A stretch of 64,000 nucleotides of DNA from Silene conica. Its lineage: Eukaryota; Streptophyta; Magnoliopsida; Caryophyllales; Caryophyllaceae. The position numbers and the translations under genes were made by a program. The stretch spans positions 24,274,203-24,338,202 of the forward strand of contig CM055312.2 in assembly GCA_029255685.2 (NCBI GenBank). Reading direction: 5' to 3'. The notes under the pieces are model-generated. The model was not told the DNA's origin and made no database searches. It saw only the letters and a program-made list of their open reading frames with translations. Of this stretch, positions 58,826-64,000 are shown piece after piece. Positions within the stretch are counted from its first letter, which is position 1; the number at the start of each line of letters is the position of its first letter.

Positions 58826-59287
58826 TCACTCATCAAAATGATCATCAAAATGATCCTCAGGCTCATAGCCTTCATCACCGGCTCCGTCATCATCATTCCC
58901 ATTGCCATCATCGACCACCATGTAGTCGCCCGGGTTGGTCACAAAATCACGGAATGGAGAGGCATGCGACCCACTAGCTCCCGCGTCACTAAAACCACCA
59001 CGGAAGGATGAGTGCCTCGGAGGGCCCGAATCCTCATTTCCCCGGAAGTTGGGGGAAAAGATCGGGTTTGAAAAATAACGACGGTTTTGCCAATATTCCT
59101 CCGACTATACTCATGAATCATCCACAAACAAGCAACAAACATATCCAAATATCTCATGCAAGCTAAAAATTAAACTAAAACCGAACTAACCATGAAACTA
59201 ACATGAAAACTAGATGAACTAAAAGAAACTAATACTTACAACCGGTGGTTATTGAGTGACTCCACCAAACCTTTCACGATCAATCAT
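58826..59287 (-). CDS. Possible short spliced ORF downstream of gag-protease
   Basis: An ATG at 59287-59285 overlaps the gag stop (TGATG). Reading MIDRERFGGVTQ it meets a TAA, then continues to a strong donor GTAAGT (59239). A fitting acceptor at 59105 joins it in frame to an open stretch (EEYWQNRRYFSNP, then an acidic tail with VVDDGNGNDDDG) that ends TGA at 58826. The 135-base intron recalls the intron known between protease and RT of Ogre-type Tat elements. The stop in the first exon makes the gene uncertain. Confidence 0.4.
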
Positions 59288-62200
59288 CAATTCTTGTTGG
59301 TTGAAACCTCGTCCATGCTAGCTAGGGACCTTAAGAAAAGGTCAAAAGCCGCGGCCGGGCACTCCACCTTGCTTGCACTTCGGGTTTCCATCTTGCTCAA
59401 CATCAACTTTCGAGCTTTGACATCTTTTTCGGCAATTAGCTCCTCTAGGTCCCCTTTTTCAACCAAAGGGTCTTTAAAAGAACTAGCACAACTTGGTTTT
59501 CCTTGATCCTTAGCACGGTCTCTCTTCTTCGGACTAACCAACTTCCCGCTAGTAAAACTAGCATCCTCATTCTTCAAGGTCATACTTTTCATGATTCCCT
59601 TCTCATCAAACATCGTAGGGACATCATTCACCAACAAACTTGCAATCATGCCAACATTCTTTTCCTTAAAATTTGTACCGGGAGCTTCCGGAAGCACGAA
59701 TTCACACAACTTATCTTCAACTTGAAAGGTTAGCCTACCTTTTTTCACATCAATGATTGCTCCTCCGGTGGCCAAGAAGGGCCTCCCAAGAATAATGAAA
59801 GAGCTTTCACCGACCGGTATATCAACGACCATAAAGTCGGTGGGGATGGAAAGCGATCCAACCTTGACCACCGCATCTTCAAGGACCCCAATAGTAGGCC
59901 TAACCGTTCCGTCGGCAAGAGTGATGTCCGTTATAGGAGGGGATAAGTGTTTAATGTTCAATCTCTTTGCCATGGCAAGTGGGATAACACTCACACTTGC
60001 TCCAAGATCGCACAAAGCGTGCTCTATGTGTCTTCCTCCTACGGAGCATTGAATAGAGAAGCTCCCCGGGTCTCCTAACTTAATTGGCAAATCTCTTGGG
60101 ATCTTTTTCGCCACTAGTGAAATGGCATTGACTTCCTCCTTTTCTTGGGTGGAGGGGATTGTGGCATCGACTTCCTCAACAAGTTTGATCAACTCATTGC
60201 AACGAGGGTCCCCCTTGGTGATTTTACGAAAGAATTCGCACATCTTTCTCTCCATGAGGCTCTCCACATATCCATGGTCCTCCTCTTCTATCACATGAAT
60301 CTCTTTTCCTTTGGCACTCGGGCCTTCATCACAATTCTTCTTTGGAATGTTCAAGACTTGTTGCATCACAAAGTTCAAGTCATCAACGTCGACTTCATTA
60401 CAATCATCCGGAGGAGTGTTGGGCACCATCACCATCACCTCCTCCTCAACACAATCCTCGCTTCCACTCCCAAATACCGTCATAACTTGCTCTACCTTGG
60501 ACCCTCTTTCATCATCCCTCTTCTCAAGCATTGGTTGCTTATTTTTGCTTGTCATAATAGCATTGACACCATGTGGTTTTGAAGCATCCCGGGAGCTTTG
60601 ACCTTGGGCAAGAAAGCCGCCCGGTGGCCTTTGTGGGTTGGCTAAGGCTTGTGAAGCAACTCTAGCCTCCATCTCCCGGATCTCTTTTTGATTTGCCGCC
60701 TTCAAATTCATCATTTCTTGATTATGTGTCGCTTGCATGCCTTTCACAAGTTTAAGCAACTCTCCAACTTGAGAGTCACTTGAGAGATCTTGATGAGGTG
60801 TGTTGGTAAGGGGCAAGGGAAACCCGTAGTCATTCCTTGCACCCCCACTTTGTTGATTTGTTTTGGGTCCTTGATTGTTGAAATTTGGGTTTTGGTGGTG
60901 GTTAGGAAATTGTTGGTTGAAAATTTGGTCATTGAGATTTTGATTGTTGAAATTGTTGTTGTGGAAGTTTTGTTGGTGGTTTGGGTTGTTGAAATTTTGT
61001 TGGTTATGGTATTGGTTGTTGTTTTGGTTGTTGAAGTTTGGGTTGTTGTTATTGAAATTTGCATTGAAATTTTGTGGGTTTTGGTTGTTTTGGAAATTGG
61101 GGTTGAAGTTTGGATCATTGAAACCTTGTTGGAAGCCTTGGTTGGCTTGGTTGGTTTGATTCCCTTGGTAAAAGTTGTTGTTGTAATTGTTTCTCGGGTT
61201 GAAGTTTCCACCCCTTGGTTGAAAACCGGGGGGATTTTGCCCTTGAGGTTGTTGAATTTGATGAGGATTCAACACATTGGTGCTTTTGTAACTCATATAG
61301 GGGCTTCCTCGGATACCTTGATGGTAATAGTTCGAATTTGGGTTGAAAGTATTGGGGTTTTTTGGGTTGTTAAAGGCTTGGAAAGCATATACCTCCTCCA
61401 TACTCTCACTTTCCTCATAGGAATTGTTGTTTGCACACACATCAAAAGTATGCCCGCATCCCCCACATAAGTCACATGAAGCAACACTATTTACTTGGTA
61501 CATTCTCGGGACTTTGCTCTTGGTTTCTTTGGTAGTGGAGCCCTTAGTCAACTCTTCCAATTTCTTGGTTAACATGTCCAACTTGGCATTGGTTTCTTCG
61601 TTTGCCTTTGCATTGGAAAGGTGCTCACTAGGGTACTTGCTACTCTTCCTCAAGACATTCCCTCTAGTACCGTAATTTTCCTCCGAATCAACAATCTTCT
61701 TGATGAGTTCCGTTCCCTCCTCATGTGGCAAGTGGTCAAAGCTACCACCCGCCGATGCATTAACCATTTCTTTAGTCCGGGGGAGAAGAGTCTGAAAAAA
61801 GGTTTGGGTTGTGTACCAAGGTGGTATCTCGTGGTGTGGACACTTAGCAAGCAAATCTTGGTATCTATCCCAAGCTTCTCCCAAAGATTCTCCCTCGTCT
61901 TGTTGAAACTGAGTTATCTCATTTCGGAGCATCGCGGTCTTGGAGGATGGGTAGTACTTGGCAAGGAAAGCCGTTGCCAAGTCGTCCCATGTGGTGAATG
62001 TATTCGGAGCATGGACATTTAACCACCTATCCGCCTTGTCGGTTAAGGAATAGGGGAAAAGCATAAGCCTTAGTATCTCCTCGGGTACTCCCGTTTTCTT
62101 TATCATTGCGACCTTACCCTTGAACTTTCTCAAGTGCCCATGAGCATCTTCGTGAGAAGCCCCGCTAAAGGCATTCTTCTCGATTGAACTCATTTGCGAA

Positions 62201-62553
62201 GGGTGTATTTCGAAATTTTGAGGAACAACAACCTCGAAGTTGATTGGATTGGTGGTGTCATTGTGATTGGGCCGGTTATGATCACGAAGAGCGGCCATTA
62301 TATGAATTGGATGGTTGTTTGGAAAGTGTGGTGATTGTGGTGGTGATTGATAAAACAGATTGTCAAAACTTTCGGATGTTGGGCTAGGATTGCTTTGATT
62401 GGGACTTGGTGGTTCGGATGAAGAGGGGTTGTTTTGGCTAGTAGATGCTTGGGATGCAATTCTTACCCTTGCAATGGTCTTTCTCCTTAAGGCCCGAAAG
62501 AGCCTCTCCGGTTCGGAAGATGACAACAAAGAGTTAGAGTCACCCCTAGGCAT
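59287..62553 (-). CDS. gag-protease polyprotein of the Athila-like element, intact
   Basis: 1088 residues from the ATG at 62553 (MPRGDSNSLL). An upstream in-frame start is TTG, so I used the ATG. Gag domain: NFEIHPSQMSSIEKNAFSG, then FPYSLTDKADRWLN and LGEAWDRYQDLLAKCPHH. Zinc knuckle CDLCGGCGHTFDVC (C-x2-C-x4-H-x4-C). A very Asn/Gln/Phe-rich prion-like stretch of about 170 residues follows, then a protease with LGDPGSFSIQC, ALCDLGASVSVIP and FIILGRPFLATGG. The frame is uninterrupted, unlike every pol gene in the window. The protein should form the capsid and mature itself; RT and integrase would have to come from another element. Confidence 0.92.
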   Translation of the reverse strand: MPRGDSNSLLSSSEPERLFRALRRKTIARVRIASQASTSQNNPSSSEPPSPNQSNPSPTSESFDNLFYQSPPQSPHFPNNHPIHIMAALRDHNRPNHNDTTNPINFEVVVPQNFEIHPSQMSSIEKNAFSGASHEDAHGHLRKFKGKVAMIKKTGVPEEILRLMLFPYSLTDKADRWLNVHAPNTFTTWDDLATAFLAKYYPSSKTAMLRNEITQFQQDEGESLGEAWDRYQDLLAKCPHHEIPPWYTTQTFFQTLLPRTKEMVNASAGGSFDHLPHEEGTELIKKIVDSEENYGTRGNVLRKSSKYPSEHLSNAKANEETNAKLDMLTKKLEELTKGSTTKETKSKVPRMYQVNSVASCDLCGGCGHTFDVCANNNSYEESESMEEVYAFQAFNNPKNPNTFNPNSNYYHQGIRGSPYMSYKSTNVLNPHQIQQPQGQNPPGFQPRGGNFNPRNNYNNNFYQGNQTNQANQGFQQGFNDPNFNPNFQNNQNPQNFNANFNNNNPNFNNQNNNQYHNQQNFNNPNHQQNFHNNNFNNQNLNDQIFNQQFPNHHQNPNFNNQGPKTNQQSGGARNDYGFPLPLTNTPHQDLSSDSQVGELLKLVKGMQATHNQEMMNLKAANQKEIREMEARVASQALANPQRPPGGFLAQGQSSRDASKPHGVNAIMTSKNKQPMLEKRDDERGSKVEQVMTVFGSGSEDCVEEEVMVMVPNTPPDDCNEVDVDDLNFVMQQVLNIPKKNCDEGPSAKGKEIHVIEEEDHGYVESLMERKMCEFFRKITKGDPRCNELIKLVEEVDATIPSTQEKEEVNAISLVAKKIPRDLPIKLGDPGSFSIQCSVGGRHIEHALCDLGASVSVIPLAMAKRLNIKHLSPPITDITLADGTVRPTIGVLEDAVVKVGSLSIPTDFMVVDIPVGESSFIILGRPFLATGGAIIDVKKGRLTFQVEDKLCEFVLPEAPGTNFKEKNVGMIASLLVNDVPTMFDEKGIMKSMTLKNEDASFTSGKLVSPKKRDRAKDQGKPSCASSFKDPLVEKGDLEELIAEKDVKARKLMLSKMETRSASKVECPAAAFDLFLRSLASMDEVSTNKN

Positions 62554-62713
62554 AAAACTTAGCAAACAAATTAGTCGTCCTAGTGCTTGTTAAACACTAG
62601 GGTGAGCAATAAAACAAGCACTCTACAATTAACTACCAAATCTTTGATCAAAACAAAACAAGTTCAACTAACTCTAGACTAAAACTAAAACTAAACTACA
62701 CAACTTCTAAACA

Positions 62714-62734
62714 CCGTCCCCGGCAACGGCGCCA
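62714..62734 (-). other. Primer binding site, tRNA-Asp type
   Basis: The minus strand reads TGGCGCCGTTGCCGGGGACG immediately after the LTR end and AAA. Same primer class as the other two Athila/Tat-like elements in the window. Confidence 0.9.
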
Positions 62735-62737
62735 TTT

Positions 62738-64000
62738 TGATGGCCGGTTTTTGTCGTCAATTCCGGCACCAAAAACAATTTATAAACTCCCAAATTAAGT
62801 AGTATAATTTAGGGTCGAACCCAAAAGACGGTGGGGAAGTTGTATGTTTAAGGTCTAATTCAAGCTCGAGTTGGGGTAATAGGTTTGTGATTGATTAACA
62901 ACTACTAAAGATAAATTAAAGCAAATGTGTCAAGATGAAATCGATGAATAAAAGATACTAAGGTGTCGGGGGTACTAAGGTAGGTTGGTAACGAATCATG
63001 CAAGGGAATCTAAGGTCTCCACTATACTAGGCCTAGGTTTGTCTCGTCTATCGATTTGACTCACCTAAAGTCGATCCCTATCCTAGCTTTCGCTACAAAC
63101 AAGGTCAACCTAACATACATACATGTTCATGAAAGCCCTAGACTATCATCAAAGGCCAACAACAATGAGAATCACGTCCAACCGTCGTTGAGACATTTCA
63201 TCAAACATATAACATGCACAAATGAAAACCTAGCAAAGAAGAGAACCAAATCCTAACCCTAAACAAGATTCATAGCTATCAACAAACCAAAGCACACCCC
63301 TAACCCTAGTAGGGGAACTACTCACACATGGCTAACATAAATATGTAAACAAATGATGAGGAATTGCTAAACATGTTGGATTAAGTAAGAGTAAACAATT
63401 GAACAAGCAAAACTTAAAGGAAATGCAAAGACAAAGTAAAGATGAAGAAGATTATACCATCAACTAAGGAAAAGGAAGTGACTTGGATGACAAGTTGAAG
63501 GATTCTTTCAAATCCTCCAAAAATACAACCCAAATAATCCTCTACAATTGCTTAAAAACAAACCCAAGGAGAATCCTCAAGAGAGATTAACTAACAATGA
63601 AAGATTAAGTAAAGATCTAAAGAAGATTAAAATAAATTAGAGTGTTTTTGAGTCTAAGTGTTGAGTAATGCAACAGTAAAAAAACCCTAAAAAAGCTTAA
63701 GAAATGCGTAATAAGTAATGTCTTATAAAATGATACAAGTGCGGGTTTATATAGTGCGTGAAAATCAGAAAAGCGACTCCCAGCCGGTCGGCCGGCTGCC
63801 GGTCTGGGACCGGCTGAGAGTCCAAATATGGACTTCTGACATATTCTTCATATAGCCATGCTTCCCAGCCGACCGGCCGGCTGCCGGTCTGGCACCGGCT
63901 GAGAGGCCAAATCTTCACTTCTGAATTTTTTCTTCATATTTCTTCAAGCACAGGTCCCCTCAGTCGGTGGACCGGCTGCCTGTTGTCCACCGGCTGGGAC
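62738..64000 (-). repeat. 5' LTR of the Athila-like element, cut by the window end
   Basis: 1263 bases present, matching 54791 onward with few differences. The first CCGG modules (63781, 63866, 63960) are present before the window ends. Confidence 0.9.

Larger units (their letters stand above)
54791..64000 (-). mobile_element. Athila-like non-autonomous gypsy element with intact gag-protease (runs off the window)
   Basis: LTRs at 54791-56500 and 62738 to beyond 64000 start TGATGGCCGG; the complete one ends CTCATCA. A tRNA-Asp primer site adjoins the right LTR and a polypurine tract (minus AAGTGTGGGGAATTC) adjoins the left one. The internal region has gag-protease, a short spliced ORF and about 2.3 kb of non-coding DNA, but no RT or integrase. 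The two LTRs are very similar, so the insertion is fairly recent. Confidence 0.9.

Noticed and set aside
60744..61211. 155-codon Thr/Ser/Lys-rich minus-strand ORF
   Set aside because: An out-of-frame reading of the same AAC/CAA-rich gag sequence.
60790..61470. 226-codon plus-strand ORF rich in Val/Leu
   Set aside because: It is the antisense of the Asn/Gln-rich part of gag and has no independent support.

Overview
The window is plant nuclear DNA. Evidence is a phytocyanin gene with a GT-AG intron, plant-type Ty1/copia and Ty3/gypsy retrotransposons using tRNA-iMet and tRNA-Asp primer sites, hAT elements, Helitron ends and MITEs. The family mix would suit a eudicot with a TE-rich genome, possibly Caryophyllales, but nothing seen here fixes the species. 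About 95 percent of the window is mobile DNA; one ordinary host gene is recognisable.

Layout. 1-15054 is a nest of elements. A minus-strand Athila/Tat-like gypsy remnant (gag, protease, Athila-type ORF, tRNA-Asp primer site, partial LTR) has an Ac-like hAT inserted four codons before the end of its last ORF (20-3541). It is also split by a plus-strand LTR retrotransposon with no pol genes (about 7992-14340). 15055-25684 is a minus-strand Tekay-like chromovirus with roughly 2.9 kb LTRs, followed by a second partial internal region, so it was once part of an LTR-sharing tandem. 25685-28083 is a truncated plus-strand copia with its 3' LTR. 28690-33501 is a nearly intact minus-strand copia with a perfect 5-bp target duplication and unusual TATA-type LTR ends. 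33872-36152 is the host gene, an early-nodulin-like phytocyanin that lacks three of the four copper ligands. 37100-41220 is a non-LTR retrotransposon with N-terminal zinc fingers and an R2-type C-terminal endonuclease, sitting between two TAA microsatellites. 42044-45857 is a second hAT with perfect 8-bp target duplications and a Stowaway-like MITE inside. 46380-49682 holds the end of another gypsy element and a Mutator-like inverted-repeat element. 49690-51419 is a non-autonomous Helitron, followed by AT-rich repeats and a broken RPA-like gene. 54791 to the window end is a minus-strand Athila-like element with an intact 1088-aa gag-protease gene and no pol.

Most unusual signal. The gypsy-type elements, but not the copia, hAT, Helitron or non-LTR elements, carry arrays of short CpG-rich palindromes. 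Each family has its own word (GGTCGACCGACC, CTCGATCGAG, ACTCGACCGAGT, CAGCCGGTCGACCGGCTG). In three families the words come in pairs whose start-to-start spacing is almost always 19-23 bp and most often exactly 21 bp, while the spacer sequence varies. The chromovirus LTR also carries about ten hairpins with a constant core and stems that differ in sequence yet remain complementary. I know of no description of either array. The nearest analogy I can name is the family-specific motif arrays bound by VANC anti-silencing proteins of Arabidopsis VANDAL elements, and that comparison is inference only.
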